Counted from the first letter of the stretch, positions 27,193-36,686 are shown. The stretch: DNA of 64,000 nucleotides from Streptomyces rhizosphaerihabitans (GCF_025399795.1 NZ_JAODTZ010000023.1:1-64000); one strand, 5' to 3'. Notes: a model not told the origin generated them from the letters alone. Translations and numbers: made by a program.

Positions 27193-28547
27193 GCCGCACC
27201 GCCCGCGGCGGCCGACGGAGCGAGATCGGTGCCGGCCGGCGGCGTGAGGTCGAGGGTGGCCCGCAGGGTCCATCCGCCGCCGGGGGCGGGTCCCGCGACG
27301 ACCGTCCCGTTGTAGAGGGCCGCGCGTTCTCTCATGCCGGGGATTCCGTGTCCTTCGTCGTCGTGCGGCCGGGAGCGAGGGGTGCCGGTGGCCGGGCCGG
27401 TGTCGTGGACGTCGATGTGCAGCAGGGTGTCCTCGACGCTCACCAAGAGATCGACGCGTGTCTCGGGGCCCCCGTGCTTGAGGGCGTTGGTGAGGGCCTC
27501 CTGGACGATGCGGTACACGGCCAGTTGGACGCCGCGGTCCAGGGTGCCCAGTTCGCCGCTGCTGCGGTGGACGACGCGCGGGCCGGCGGCCCGTATCCGC
27601 TCGCACAGGCCGTCGATGTCCCCGATGCCCGGCTGGGGGCTCAGCTCGGGCGTGGCGGGAGTCCGGGTCTGCTCGCGCAGGACGCCGAGCATGCGGCGCA
27701 GTTCGCCGAGCGCCTGCCGCCCGGTGTCACCGATGAGCAGCAGGGCCTGCTTGCCGCGTTCCGGCGCGAGGTCGCTCGCGTACGCGCCGCCGTCGGCGAG
27801 GGTGATGATGACGGAGAGGTTGTGACCGACGATGTCGTGCATCTCGCGGGCCACGCGGGTGCGCTCGGCGGCGGCGGCCAGCTTGCTGCGCTGGTCGCGT
27901 TCGACCTCCAGCCGGGTCGCGCGGTCCCGCAGGACGGCGAGTTGACCGCGCCGGATCCGTACCGCAAGTCCGAGCGCGACGGCCGCGGTTATGGTGCTGA
28001 ACAGGAAGAACAGCGCGTCCAGGACATGCACGTCGGACGGCAGGCGTACGGCGACGAGCCCCAGCGCTCCGGCCGTGACCGCGCAGGCCGCCGGCAGCCG
28101 TCGCAGCTCTCCGTGCAGCACCAGGCTGTAGAGGGCGATCAGCACGGCGATGTCGGCGCGCAGCCAGACGCCCAGGGCCAGCTGGAGGATGAACACCGCG
28201 GTGATCAGGGCGAAGGCGAGAGACGGTCTTCTGCGCCGCCACAGCAGCGGGAGCACCAGTCCGGCCTGCAGCGCCAGCGTCCCCGGCCAGGGCAGGTGGG
28301 TGAACTGGGTGTCGAACCCATGGTGTCTGCCGTCGTCGTCGTGCACCAGATCCGGCACGCAGAACAGCAGCGCCACGACAGCCGTCACCGTCGCGTCGAG
28401 GATCCACGGACGCTTGCGGTCGCCCTGCTTGAGCCGACGGCCGAGGCGGGACAGCGCACGGGCCAGCGGGTGGTTCCACGGCAGGTCGGCCTCGGCGAAG
28501 GGCCGGTCGTCCGCCGGTTCGAGCAGGGCGGTGTCGTCGATGTCCAT
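27189..28547 (-). CDS. sensor histidine kinase (HisKA_3 type)
   Basis: A 452-residue kinase. After ~45 cytosolic residues come about six membrane helices (from WILDATVTAVVALLFCV to LFFLFSTITAAVALGLAV), then a coiled region. The H-box is REMHDIVGHNLSVI with the phospho-His at ~235. The ATPase domain has EALTNALKHGG and DEGHGIPGMRERAAL. There is no extracytoplasmic sensor domain, so it probably senses within the membrane, as do the kinases beside ABC exporters for peptides or drugs. MDIDDTALLEP is taken as the start; upstream codons to 28793 are not protein-like. Confidence 0.92.
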   Translation of the reverse strand: MDIDDTALLEPADDRPFAEADLPWNHPLARALSRLGRRLKQGDRKRPWILDATVTAVVALLFCVPDLVHDDDGRHHGFDTQFTHLPWPGTLALQAGLVLPLLWRRRRPSLAFALITAVFILQLALGVWLRADIAVLIALYSLVLHGELRRLPAACAVTAGALGLVAVRLPSDVHVLDALFFLFSTITAAVALGLAVRIRRGQLAVLRDRATRLEVERDQRSKLAAAAERTRVAREMHDIVGHNLSVIITLADGGAYASDLAPERGKQALLLIGDTGRQALGELRRMLGVLREQTRTPATPELSPQPGIGDIDGLCERIRAAGPRVVHRSSGELGTLDRGVQLAVYRIVQEALTNALKHGGPETRVDLLVSVEDTLLHIDVHDTGPATGTPRSRPHDDEGHGIPGMRERAALYNGTVVAGPAPGGGWTLRATLDLTPPAGTDLAPSAAAGGAA

Positions 28548-28758
28548 GGGAGTCACTGGTCCGCGCTCATGGGTCTCACCTGTCCATTGTGGGTCCGGCC
28601 GCGTCCTCGTACGTGCCTGCTCGTGTCCTCGTACGGGCGCCACCGCGCAGGTCGGGCGGGATGCCCGGTACCCGGACGGCACGACACCGGACCGGGTGAT
28701 CCGGTCGGGTGCCGTGCCGGTCGTGCGGCGCGATGCGCGATCCGCGGTGCGCGGTCTG

Positions 28759-29607
28759 TCAGGCGTCCGAGCGGACGAGACGGTAGGCGGCACCCGCCAG
28801 GGCGAGCACGGTCCAGCCGAGGAAGACCACGAGACCGGCGGTGGGCGACAGGGCGGTCGAGTCGTGGGTCAGCGCGAACATCGACTCGCCCGCACTGCTC
28901 GGCAGGTACGGGCTGATGTTGTCCTGCCACGAGCTGGGCAGCAGCGAGATCAGGCCGGGCACCAGCATCAGCGAGGCGACCAGGACCGAGATGCCACCGG
29001 CGACCGAGCGGAGCAGGGCGCCCAGGGCGGTGCCGATCACGCCGACCAGACCGAGGTAGAGGCCCGCGCCCAGCAGGCTCCGGACCACGCCCGAGTGGGA
29101 CATGGTCAGGGCCGCGGGGGTGCCGGAGACGATGCCGCTGTCGATCGTGAACGCGACGAAGACGCCGATGGTGGCGACGACGAGGGCGACCAGGCCGAAC
29201 ACCGCGGCCTTGGACCACAGCACCGGCAGACGGCGCGGCACGGCGGCCAGCGTGGAGCGGATCATGCCGGTGGAGTACTCACCCGCGGTGACCAGCACGC
29301 CCAGGACACCGAGCGCCAGCTGCGCGAAGTTCGTGCCGAACACGGAGAGACCGAGCGCGGTGGCCGCGACGTCGTCGCGGTGCATGGGGCGGCCGGAGTT
29401 CAGCTCGGACTTGTAGTGCGCGGCGGCGATCACGCCGAACCCGACGAGGAACAGGAGTCCGAGGCCGAGGGTGATCCAGGTGGAGCGCAGCGACCACAGC
29501 TTGGCCCACTCGGAGCGCAGTACGCGGCGTCCGGTGACCTTGTACGTCGGGCGTGCCGCCCGCACCGGTGCGGGCGCGGGACTGTCGGTGACGGTGACGG
29601 TGCTCAT
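28759..29607 (-). CDS. ABC-2 type transporter permease
   Basis: A 282-residue membrane protein with six predicted helices and a cytosolic N-terminus (RVLRSEWAKLWSLRSTW, typical of this ABC-2 subfamily), AGEYSTGMIRSTLAAVPRR in a cytosolic loop, and a large loop between helices 5 and 6 (SWQDNISPYLPSSAGESMF). Its ATG overlaps the ATPase stop by four bases. With the ATPase it forms an exporter, probably for a peptide or antibiotic. It lies directly before a two-component system on the same strand. Confidence 0.9.
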   Translation of the reverse strand: MSTVTVTDSPAPAPVRAARPTYKVTGRRVLRSEWAKLWSLRSTWITLGLGLLFLVGFGVIAAAHYKSELNSGRPMHRDDVAATALGLSVFGTNFAQLALGVLGVLVTAGEYSTGMIRSTLAAVPRRLPVLWSKAAVFGLVALVVATIGVFVAFTIDSGIVSGTPAALTMSHSGVVRSLLGAGLYLGLVGVIGTALGALLRSVAGGISVLVASLMLVPGLISLLPSSWQDNISPYLPSSAGESMFALTHDSTALSPTAGLVVFLGWTVLALAGAAYRLVRSDA

Positions 29608-30539
29608 GCCGCCCTCCCAGAGGTCTCGACGGTGGCGCTGGCGTGGTACTCGACAGCGTCGCGGGTCAGATCCATGAACGCCTCTTCGAGAGAGACGGTC
29701 CGGGAGCTGAGCTCGAACAGCGGGATGCTGTGCTCGGCGGCCTTGAGACCGATCGCCCGCGGGGTCAGACCCGTCACCTGAAGCTCTTCGGATCCGGCCG
29801 TACCGGTGATCTCGACGCCGGGGCCGGCCAGTACCTCGCGCAGCCGGGCCGCCTGGTCGGTCGCGACGGTGACGGTGTCACCGCCGGCCTGCTGGATCAG
29901 CTCCCGCACGGTGGTGTCCGCCAGCAGACGCCCACGTCCTACGACGATCAGGTGGTCGGCGACCAGCGCCATCTCGCTCATCAGGTGAGAGGAGACGAAG
30001 ACCGTACGGCCGTCCGCCGCGAGCCCGGTGAGCAGGTTGCGGATCCACAGCACGCCCTCGGGGTCCAGTCCGTTGACCGGTTCGTCGAGCATGATGGTGG
30101 CCGGGTCGCCGAGGAGTGCCGCGGCGATGCCGAGGCGCTGGCCCATGCCGAGGGAGAAGGCGCCCGCGCGCTTCTTGGCCACCGTCTGGAGGCCGGTCAG
30201 CTCGATGACCTCCTCCACCCGGCGGCGCGGAATGCCGTGGGTGTAGGCCTGGGCCATGAGGTGGTCGAAGGCGGACCTGCCCGGGTGGATCGACTTGGCC
30301 TCGAGCAGCGCGCCGACTTCCTGGAGGGGGGCGGTGTGCTGGGCGTAGTGCTTGCCGTTGACCGTGACGCTGCCGCCGGACGGCGCGTCCAGTCCGACGA
30401 TCATGCGCATGGTCGTGGACTTGCCTGCGCCGTTCGGGCCCAGGAAGCCGGTGACGGTACCGGGCTTCACGACGAAGTCCAGCTGGTCCACCGCCGTCTT
30501 CTCCCCGTACCGCTTCGTCAGCTGATGTGCCTCGATCAT
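29604..30539 (-). CDS. ABC transporter ATP-binding protein
   Basis: A 311-residue ATPase: Walker A GPNGAGKST, signature FSLGMGQRLG, Walker B TIMLDEPVNGLD and the switch His in VFVSSHLMSE. The C-terminal ~85 residues form the accessory domain found in bacitracin/antibiotic-type exporters (VRELIQQAGGDTVTVATDQ, and a final SSRTVSLEEAFMDLT). Partner of the permease at 28759. It is the first gene of the exporter unit, with its promoter in 30540-30778, shared divergently with the TetR gene. Confidence 0.95.
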   Translation of the reverse strand: MIEAHQLTKRYGEKTAVDQLDFVVKPGTVTGFLGPNGAGKSTTMRMIVGLDAPSGGSVTVNGKHYAQHTAPLQEVGALLEAKSIHPGRSAFDHLMAQAYTHGIPRRRVEEVIELTGLQTVAKKRAGAFSLGMGQRLGIAAALLGDPATIMLDEPVNGLDPEGVLWIRNLLTGLAADGRTVFVSSHLMSEMALVADHLIVVGRGRLLADTTVRELIQQAGGDTVTVATDQAARLREVLAGPGVEITGTAGSEELQVTGLTPRAIGLKAAEHSIPLFELSSRTVSLEEAFMDLTRDAVEYHASATVETSGRAA

Positions 30540-30729
30540 CGATGTTCCCTTACGTTCGGGGGCAGGCCCCCCACCTGACTGCTCACCCTCAACGCTAGGA
30601 GACCATCGCCCCGGATCCGTGGCACCTGAGAGCTGGGTTGCCGTGCGGCCCGTAGTACCGCGGTATCACTCGGGTCGGGCGCTCGGATGACAGGTCCGGG
30701 AACCGGTGGACACTGACGGCCACCAAAAT

Positions 30730-30757
30730 GGCAGAGCTGACAATTGACAGACCTGGC
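30730..30757. promoter_or_regulatory. 28-bp palindromic operator upstream of the TetR gene
   Basis: An imperfect palindrome centred on CAATTG: GGCAGAGCTGA-CAATTG-ACAGACCTGGC, 7 of 11 positions symmetric. A near copy (GGCATGGCTGA-CAATTG-ACGGCCCTGCC) lies at 32338-32365 before the MMPL gene. TTGACA within it can act as a -35 box. It is the likely autoregulatory site of the TetR protein encoded 21 bases on. Confidence 0.7.
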
Positions 30758-30778
30758 GCCAATGGTGAGGGTGTCACC

Positions 30779-31399
30779 ATGCCAGAGAGAACCGAGAAGC
30801 CCGGTCTGCGCGAGCGGAAGAAGGACGAGACCCGGCGCGGGCTGCGCGAGGCCGCCGGGCGGCTCTTCGCCGAACACGGATTCGCGCACACGACCGTGGC
30901 CGACATCGCCGCGGAGGCGAACGTGTCGGAGCGGACCTTCTTCCGCTACTTCGACAGCAAGGAAGCCCTGCTGCTCCCGGACGGGATCGAGCTCTTCGCG
31001 CGCATAGAGGCAGCCTTTCTGGCCCGGCCGGACAGCGACACCCCGCTCGAAGCGGCCTGCGGTGCCATCACCGACGCGGTGTCCTACTTCGCCGCCAGCA
31101 GCCTGACCGCGCTGGCCCATCCGCTCGACGAGATCCGCGAGCAGGCGCGCGAAGGGCTGTCCCGGCAGTTCCAGCAGTTCGAGGAACGCCTCACCGAACT
31201 CGTCCTGGAGCGCCTCCCCGCGGGGGCTCCGGACACCGACCTGCAGGCCGCCGTGATCGCCAACTGCGCGCTGTCGGCCGCGCGCGCCGTCCTGCGCACC
31301 CTGCGCAACCGCCGTACGGCCCAAGTCCCCGTGGAACCCGACCGCCTGCTCCCGCAGGCGTTCACCTTCCTGACCATGATCGGAGCCACCACCTCGTGA
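30779..31399 (+). CDS. TetR family regulator
   Basis: A 206-residue TetR protein. The N-terminal helix-turn-helix is visible: LREAAGRLFAEHGFAHTTVADIAAEANVSERTFFRYFDSKEAL. The C-terminal ligand domain is all-helical with no recognisable ligand motif. ATG 30779 follows GTGAGGGTG. The frame extends further upstream to 30728, but that runs through the operator. The stop overlaps the DUF2993 start (GTGA). The matching operator before the MMPL gene suggests it represses both itself and that transporter (inference). Confidence 0.93.
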   Translation: MPERTEKPGLRERKKDETRRGLREAAGRLFAEHGFAHTTVADIAAEANVSERTFFRYFDSKEALLLPDGIELFARIEAAFLARPDSDTPLEAACGAITDAVSYFAASSLTALAHPLDEIREQAREGLSRQFQQFEERLTELVLERLPAGAPDTDLQAAVIANCALSAARAVLRTLRNRRTAQVPVEPDRLLPQAFTFLTMIGATTS

Positions 31400-32163
31400 G
31401 CCATCGCCGTCGCGTCGTCGTCACCGCGATATGCCTGACCGCCGCCGTCGTGGGAGCCGCCGCCACCGACCTCGTCGTGGAGCGCAAGGTGCGGAACCGG
31501 GTCGCGGAGGCGGCCGAGTGCCGCCTCGGCGCCACCAGGGGGGTGCAGGTCGACCTCGACGACACACTGGCCGGACTCGAGGCGCTCACCGGTACGGTCG
31601 GTGGCGTCCATGTCAGCGCCGAAGGCGTGCGCCGCCAGGGCACCGACATGGACGTCGACGTCCACCTGCGTGACGTGTCGACCGGCGGCGCCACCTCCGG
31701 CGGAACCGCCACCGCCACCATCGCCTACGGCGCCCTGGACGAGACCGTCGGCGCACAGGGCGGCGCCGACGCGAGCGGGTTGAAGACGGGCACGGACGGT
31801 ACGCATCTCACCCTCATGGGCGCGGCGGGCAGCACCGGTATGCCCGTCACGGTGGTGACGAACCTGTCCACCACGGCCCACAGCCTCACCATCACGCCCG
31901 CCGACGTCCAGATCCTCGGTCGTGAAGTGCCCGTGTCGGCGCTCTCCGCGCTCCCGGGCGCCGCGGGCTTCGCCGACAAGCTGAAGCCGCGCACCATCGA
32001 CATCCACAAGCTCCCGGACGGGGCCACGCTCGTCGGCGCACATGCCGGGAGCGACGGTCTCGTCCTGGACTTCAAGGTGGCGTCCGGCCGTCCGGAGCCG
32101 GCGGTGAGGACGGCGAAGGCGGCTTCCGGCTGCGCTTCCGGCCGGGCGCAGGCCGACAGCTGA
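31396..32163 (+). CDS. DUF2993 (LmeA-like) exported protein
   Basis: A 255-residue protein with an uncleaved N-terminal membrane helix (RVVVTAICLTAAVVGAAA) followed by VERKVRNRVAEAAECRLG, the standard DUF2993 opening. It ends in LPDGATLVGAHAGSDGLVLDF. Mycobacterial LmeA binds phospholipid and helps lipomannan elongation; other members are uncharacterised. It overlaps the TetR gene by four bases and precedes the MMPL lipid/drug transporter, which suggests the three act in export of, or response to, a lipophilic compound. Confidence 0.88.
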   Translation: MSHRRRVVVTAICLTAAVVGAAATDLVVERKVRNRVAEAAECRLGATRGVQVDLDDTLAGLEALTGTVGGVHVSAEGVRRQGTDMDVDVHLRDVSTGGATSGGTATATIAYGALDETVGAQGGADASGLKTGTDGTHLTLMGAAGSTGMPVTVVTNLSTTAHSLTITPADVQILGREVPVSALSALPGAAGFADKLKPRTIDIHKLPDGATLVGAHAGSDGLVLDFKVASGRPEPAVRTAKAASGCASGRAQADS

Positions 32164-32337
32164 CCGTGGATACGACCTCCGCCCGGGGTGCTGCGCCCCT
32201 GTCCGGAACCGCGGTGAGGGCCGGGCGAGGGCGGGGTGGGGGGCGGGGTGACGGCCGGGCGACGGCGGGGTGAGGGCCGGCAAGGGCCCGGTGGTGGCTG
32301 GGTGAGGGCGCGGGCGGGGACCGAAGCCAAGGGAAAT

Positions 32338-32365
32338 GGCATGGCTGACAATTGACGGCCCTGCC
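32338..32365. promoter_or_regulatory. palindromic operator/promoter of the MMPL gene
   Basis: A second copy of the CAATTG-centred palindrome found at 30730-30757, with 8 of 11 positions symmetric. It overlaps a -35-like TTGACG with TTAAGT 18 bases on. The region before it (32170-32330) is a G-rich run of degenerate repeats without a gene. Confidence 0.7.
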
Positions 32366-32414
32366 ATCTTCCCGGTTAAGTTGTGGCAGTCCTGTCACTT
32401 CTTTTGGAGGCGCA

Positions 32415-34562
32415 GTGTCCCTTCCCCCTGCCCCCCGTCCGACGGTCCTGCACCGCACGGGCGCCTTCTGCGCCCGGCACCCCGTGTGGGTGATCGCCGT
32501 CTGGCTGCTGGTCCTGGCGGCGGCGTTCGCGGGCCGGCACGCGGTCGGGGCGACCTTCGGCGACCAGGTCAGCCTCCCCGGCAGCCAGACGAGCATCGGC
32601 GCGGACCTGCTGGAGACGTCCGACCCGGCAGCGGGCGCGGCAAGCGGGAAGGTCGTGTTCCACGTCGGCTCCGGGAAGGTGTCCGACCACGACGCCGGGC
32701 TGCGGACGACGCTCGACCGCCTGAAGCGGCTGCCCCATGTCACCGCCGTCGCCGCACCGGTGACCAGCTCCGACGGCGTGACCGCGTACACCGCGGTGTC
32801 CTTCGACCGGAAGCTCAAGTCCCTCGGACACGCCTACACCGAGCGGCTCGACGAGGCGACCGCCCCCGCCAGGGACGCCGGGATCGGCGTCGGCTACGGC
32901 GGCGACCTGCACGAGATCGTGCGCGCGCCCGCCAACGACGCCGCCAGCGAGGCCATCGGCATCAGCGCCGCGCTGATCGTGCTGCTGCTCGCCTTCGGCA
33001 GCGTCGCCGCGGCCCTCATGCCGCTGGTCACCGCGCTGATCGGCGTCGGCGTCGGCCTCGGCGTGGTCGGCATCGTGGCCGGCACCCTCACTTTCGCCAC
33101 CTCGGCCCCCACACTGGCCACGATGATCGGGCTGGGCGTGGGCATCGACTACGCGCTCTTCCTGATCACGCGGTTCCGCCAGTACCTGATCGACGGGCAC
33201 GATCCCGAAGCGGCGGTCGGCCGCACAACAGCCGTCAGCGGCAAGGCCGTTCTGGTCGCCGCCGGCACCGTGGCCGTGGCCCTGCTCAGCCTGTACGCCT
33301 GCGGTCTGACCATGATCGGGCGGCTGGGTCTGGCCGCCACCATCGCGGTGGTCGTCACCGCCGTCGCGTCGCTCACCCTGGTGCCCGCTGCCATGGGGCT
33401 CGTGGGCCGCCGTATCGACGTACTCCGTGTCCGCCGCCGACCGGTCGCCGAGAGCGCCGGGGACCATGACGGATGGCACCGCTACGCGCGCCTGGTCGCC
33501 CGGCACCCGTGGAAGTTCTTCACCGCGGGATTCGTCCTCGTCGCCCTCTGCGCGATCCCGCTGTTCTCGATGCGCCTCGGGCACATCGACGACGGCGCGG
33601 ATCCGGCGGGCAGCACCACCCGCGACGCCTACGACTGGATAGCCGGAGCCGACGGTCCCGGATTCGGACCGGGCGTCAACGGACCCTTCACCCTCGTCGT
33701 CGACCTCGCCGACGCGACCGCCTCCGTCGGCCAGGTCGCGGACCGGCTCACCCGTCTGACGAGGACGGACGGCGTCGCCCGCGTGACACCACCGCGGCCG
33801 AGCCCGGACGGCAAGATCCTCGTCACCACGGTCGTCCCCACCACGGGCCCCCAATCGGCCGACACGGGCGCCCTGTTCGCCACCCTCACCGACACCGCCC
33901 TGCCCGACACCCTCAAGGGCACCGGCGCGACGGGCCGTCTGACCGGCAGCACCGCGGGCCAGCTCGAGTTCCGCGACACCGTCACCGAACGGCTGCCCCT
34001 CATCATCGGCATCGTGCTGGTCGCCGCGTTCCTGCTGCTGACGCTCGTTTTCCGCAGCCTGGTGATCCCGCTCAAGGCGGTCGTCCTCAACCTGCTCACG
34101 ACCGGCGCGTCGTACGGCGTGCTGGTCGCCGTCTTCCAGTGGGGCTGGGGCGACGACCTGCTCGGCATGAGCGAGCCCGTACCGATCGAGTCGTACGTCC
34201 CGATGATGATGTTCGCCATCGTCTTCGGGCTCTCGATGGACTACGAGATCTTCCTGCTCTCCCGCATCGCCGAGGAGTGGCACGCGACCCGGGACAACGA
34301 GCGGGCGGTCGGCACCGGTCTCTCGCTCACCGGACGGGTCATCACCTGCGCGGCGCTCATCATGACGGTCGTGTTCCTGTCCTTCACCGGCTCACCGGCC
34401 GTCGTGGTGAAGATGCTCGCGCTCGGCCTCGCCATCAGCGTCGTCCTCGATGCCACCGTCGTACGCCTGGTCCTGGTGCCGTCCCTCATGTTCCTCATGG
34501 GGCAGGCGAACTGGTGGCTGCCGCGCTGGCTGGAGGGCCGGCTGCCGCACGCGACTGTCTGA
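32415..34562 (+). CDS. MMPL family RND transporter
   Basis: A 715-residue RND-type transporter of the mycobacterial MmpL family. GTG 32415 follows GGAGG at short spacing. There are two repeats, each with an extracellular loop then a helix bundle. The first bundle carries GLGVGIDYALFLITRFRQ, the second GLSMDYEIFLLSRIAEEW, the conserved Asp-Tyr proton-relay motifs. MMPL proteins export lipids, siderophores or drugs using the proton gradient. The palindrome upstream links it to the TetR protein at 30779. Confidence 0.93.
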   Translation: MSLPPAPRPTVLHRTGAFCARHPVWVIAVWLLVLAAAFAGRHAVGATFGDQVSLPGSQTSIGADLLETSDPAAGAASGKVVFHVGSGKVSDHDAGLRTTLDRLKRLPHVTAVAAPVTSSDGVTAYTAVSFDRKLKSLGHAYTERLDEATAPARDAGIGVGYGGDLHEIVRAPANDAASEAIGISAALIVLLLAFGSVAAALMPLVTALIGVGVGLGVVGIVAGTLTFATSAPTLATMIGLGVGIDYALFLITRFRQYLIDGHDPEAAVGRTTAVSGKAVLVAAGTVAVALLSLYACGLTMIGRLGLAATIAVVVTAVASLTLVPAAMGLVGRRIDVLRVRRRPVAESAGDHDGWHRYARLVARHPWKFFTAGFVLVALCAIPLFSMRLGHIDDGADPAGSTTRDAYDWIAGADGPGFGPGVNGPFTLVVDLADATASVGQVADRLTRLTRTDGVARVTPPRPSPDGKILVTTVVPTTGPQSADTGALFATLTDTALPDTLKGTGATGRLTGSTAGQLEFRDTVTERLPLIIGIVLVAAFLLLTLVFRSLVIPLKAVVLNLLTTGASYGVLVAVFQWGWGDDLLGMSEPVPIESYVPMMMFAIVFGLSMDYEIFLLSRIAEEWHATRDNERAVGTGLSLTGRVITCAALIMTVVFLSFTGSPAVVVKMLALGLAISVVLDATVVRLVLVPSLMFLMGQANWWLPRWLEGRLPHATV

Positions 34563-34729
34563 TTCCGGTGAACTCGGGCGGGGACGGCTCCCGGTGGCCG
34601 CTCCGAACCTGCCATCGGTGTCCGGGAGTAGGTGTGCAGGCAGCGGTGTCACGGCACCGCTGTCCCGGCACCGCTGTCCTGGCGTCCGGGTCCGCCGGCG
34701 CTCACGCGGGTGGGGGTGGCCGGGGCCGG

Positions 34730-35758
34730 TCAGGCGCGGACGGCTCCATGAGCGATCAGGCTTCTCGCGCAGTCCACCACCGTCCGGCGAGCGGGACGCG
34801 GCTGCCAGTCGAGGAGGCGACGGGCTTTCTCGATGCTGTGACGGTTGCGTCGGCCGAGGGCCGGGGTGATCTCGCGCAGCGACGGGTCCTTGAACCGGGC
34901 CAGCAGGCGTACGGCGAAGTCGGGGACCTGGCGGATCGACACCCGGCTTCCCTCGGGGCCGAGTTCCTCGCGCAGCATGCGAGCCATCTCCGCCATCCAG
35001 ATGAACTCCCCGGTGGCGAGGAAGCGTTGACCACCGGCCTCCGGGGACGTCATCGCCCGGATGTGCGCGTCGACGAGATCACGCACGTCCACGACCTCCA
35101 GCCCGATCCTCGGAATGCCGCTCATCTCTCCGGAGAGCATCCGTGCGACGATGCCGACGGACCCGATGCCCTGTGTCGTGAGGACCGGGCCGAACACGGC
35201 TCCGGGGAGCACGGTGGTCAGTTCGGTCGGACCGTCGTGGTCGGCCATGAAGTCCCAGGCCGCGCGCTCGGCGAGCGTCTTCGAACGCCGGTAGGGGATC
35301 AGCGCCGGGTCGTCGGGATCCGTCCACAGCGTCTCGTCCGTCACGCCTTCCGTGGCGTACGACGAGGGGCTCGCCGCGTTCGCCGCCGACGTCATCACCA
35401 CGCGTTTCACGCCGGCCGAGGTCGCCGCGCGCAGGACCCGCAGGGCTCCGTCGCGTGCGGGGACGATCAGCGCGTCCGGATCCTTCCCGGCCGCCATGCC
35501 GAGCGGAGACGCCACGTGCAGCACGTGATCGACGTCCTTCAGTGCGGTGTCCCAGCCCTCGTCGGCGGTGAGGTCGGCGACGGCGAAGGAGAGCCGGTCC
35601 GCCGGGTCGACGACGGTGGACACCGCATCGGTGACGTCCTTCGCCTTCCGCGGGTCACGCACGGTGGTGCGTACGTCGTAGCCCCGCTCCAGAAGCTCGG
35701 CGACGCACCATCCCGCGATGTAGCCACTGCCCCCGGTGACCAGAACCAGCTCGGCCAT
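34730..35758 (-). CDS. NAD(P)-dependent epimerase/reductase (SDR, dihydroflavonol-reductase-like)
   Basis: A 342-residue extended short-chain dehydrogenase. Nucleotide motif: LVLVTGGSGYIAGWCVAELL. ADLTADEGW and HVLHVASPL follow, then a Tyr-x3-Lys in PYRRSKTLAERAAW with Ser in TSAANAAS, and TTVLPGAVFGP. It most resembles the plant-type cinnamoyl-CoA/dihydroflavonol reductase branch; the substrate is unknown. ATG 35758 follows GGAGG. The divergent TetR gene and the shared operators at 35800-35848 make it the probable target of that regulator. Confidence 0.92.
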   Translation of the reverse strand: MAELVLVTGGSGYIAGWCVAELLERGYDVRTTVRDPRKAKDVTDAVSTVVDPADRLSFAVADLTADEGWDTALKDVDHVLHVASPLGMAAGKDPDALIVPARDGALRVLRAATSAGVKRVVMTSAANAASPSSYATEGVTDETLWTDPDDPALIPYRRSKTLAERAAWDFMADHDGPTELTTVLPGAVFGPVLTTQGIGSVGIVARMLSGEMSGIPRIGLEVVDVRDLVDAHIRAMTSPEAGGQRFLATGEFIWMAEMARMLREELGPEGSRVSIRQVPDFAVRLLARFKDPSLREITPALGRRNRHSIEKARRLLDWQPRPARRTVVDCARSLIAHGAVRA

Positions 35759-35799
35759 GATGTGTCCTCCACGGTGTGGATGATGATGTGGGAGAATGA

Positions 35800-35848
35800 A
35801 ACGGAGGGCCCTCCGGTACGTTTCGAAGCTACCGGAGGGGTCTCCGTT
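35800..35848. promoter_or_regulatory. paired TetR-type operators between reductase and tetR
   Basis: Two 18-bp near-palindromes, AACGGAGGGCCCTCCGGT (35800-35817) and ACCGGAGGGGTCTCCGTT (35831-35848), have centres 31 bp apart, about three helical turns. They lie in the 123-base gap between divergent genes, so one dimer pair could control both promoters. The assignment to the adjacent TetR protein is inferred. Confidence 0.75.
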
Positions 35849-35881
35849 TATCAATTCGTACGGGATGGACGGCCACTGCCT

Positions 35882-36460
35882 GTGAACGCGCAGCACTCGA
35901 AGCCGACCCGCAGGGACGCGCTCGACAACCGGGAGCGGATCCTCGCCGTGGCCCGTGAAGCGCTGGCCGAGGCGGGCGGTGTGTCGCTGACCGCCATCGC
36001 CAAGAAGGCGGGTGTCGGCATCGGCACGCTCTACCGCCACTTCCCGAACCGGGAATCGCTCATCATCGAGCTGTACCGGCACGACATCCAGCACCTCATC
36101 GATCTCGCGCCGGCGCTCGCGGAGTCGCACCCCCCGCTCCAGGCTCTGCGGCAGTGGTTCGACGAGGTCGCCCGCTACGGCCGGCTCAAGTACGGCGTTG
36201 CCGAGGTCATCCACGCCGCGACCGACCGCGGCCTCGACGACGAGTACTACGAACCCTTCCTCGGCGCCATCGCCGTGCTGCTCGACGCCGGAGCCGCCGA
36301 GGGCACACTCAAGGACGGTCTCGATCCCGAGGACGTCCTGCTGCAGCTCAGCGTGTTGTGGAGGATCGATCCGGCGCGCGGAGGCGACGTCCGTGCCGCG
36401 CGAATCCTCGACCTGATCGTCGACGGCCTTCGCAGGCCGCGCTCCGGGCCGGCGGCTTGA
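35882..36460 (+). CDS. TetR family regulator
   Basis: A 192-residue TetR protein from GTG 35882. Helix-turn-helix: ILAVAREALAEAGGVSLTAIAKKAGVGIGTLYRHFPNRESLI. The C-terminal domain resembles the SbtR-like group (WFDEVARYGRLKYGVAEVIH, VLLQLSVLWRID). Divergent from the reductase gene with two operators between them, the classical arrangement of a TetR repressor and its target. Confidence 0.93.
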   Translation: MNAQHSKPTRRDALDNRERILAVAREALAEAGGVSLTAIAKKAGVGIGTLYRHFPNRESLIIELYRHDIQHLIDLAPALAESHPPLQALRQWFDEVARYGRLKYGVAEVIHAATDRGLDDEYYEPFLGAIAVLLDAGAAEGTLKDGLDPEDVLLQLSVLWRIDPARGGDVRAARILDLIVDGLRRPRSGPAA

Positions 36461-36686
36461 CCGGTCCCGTTACCTGCTCCGTACTCGCCCCGGTCCCGGT
36501 TGCTGTCCCCGTCCCCGTCTCCGAACGGCTCGGACGTCTCCGGTCGAGCCCGCGGTCACCTCTGTCCCCCGCTCGCCGCAGCCGGGATGCGCCGATGTCA
36601 GGTCCAGCCGCCCAGGTCGTTATCATCCGATAGAGATGTTTCCTTAATATTTCTTTCATTGTGTGGCTTTTATCCCGGGGTGGTCG

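Noticed and set aside
30728..30778. Upstream start for the TetR gene at ATG 30728
   Set aside because: It would place the palindromic operator inside the coding sequence and has no ribosome binding site.
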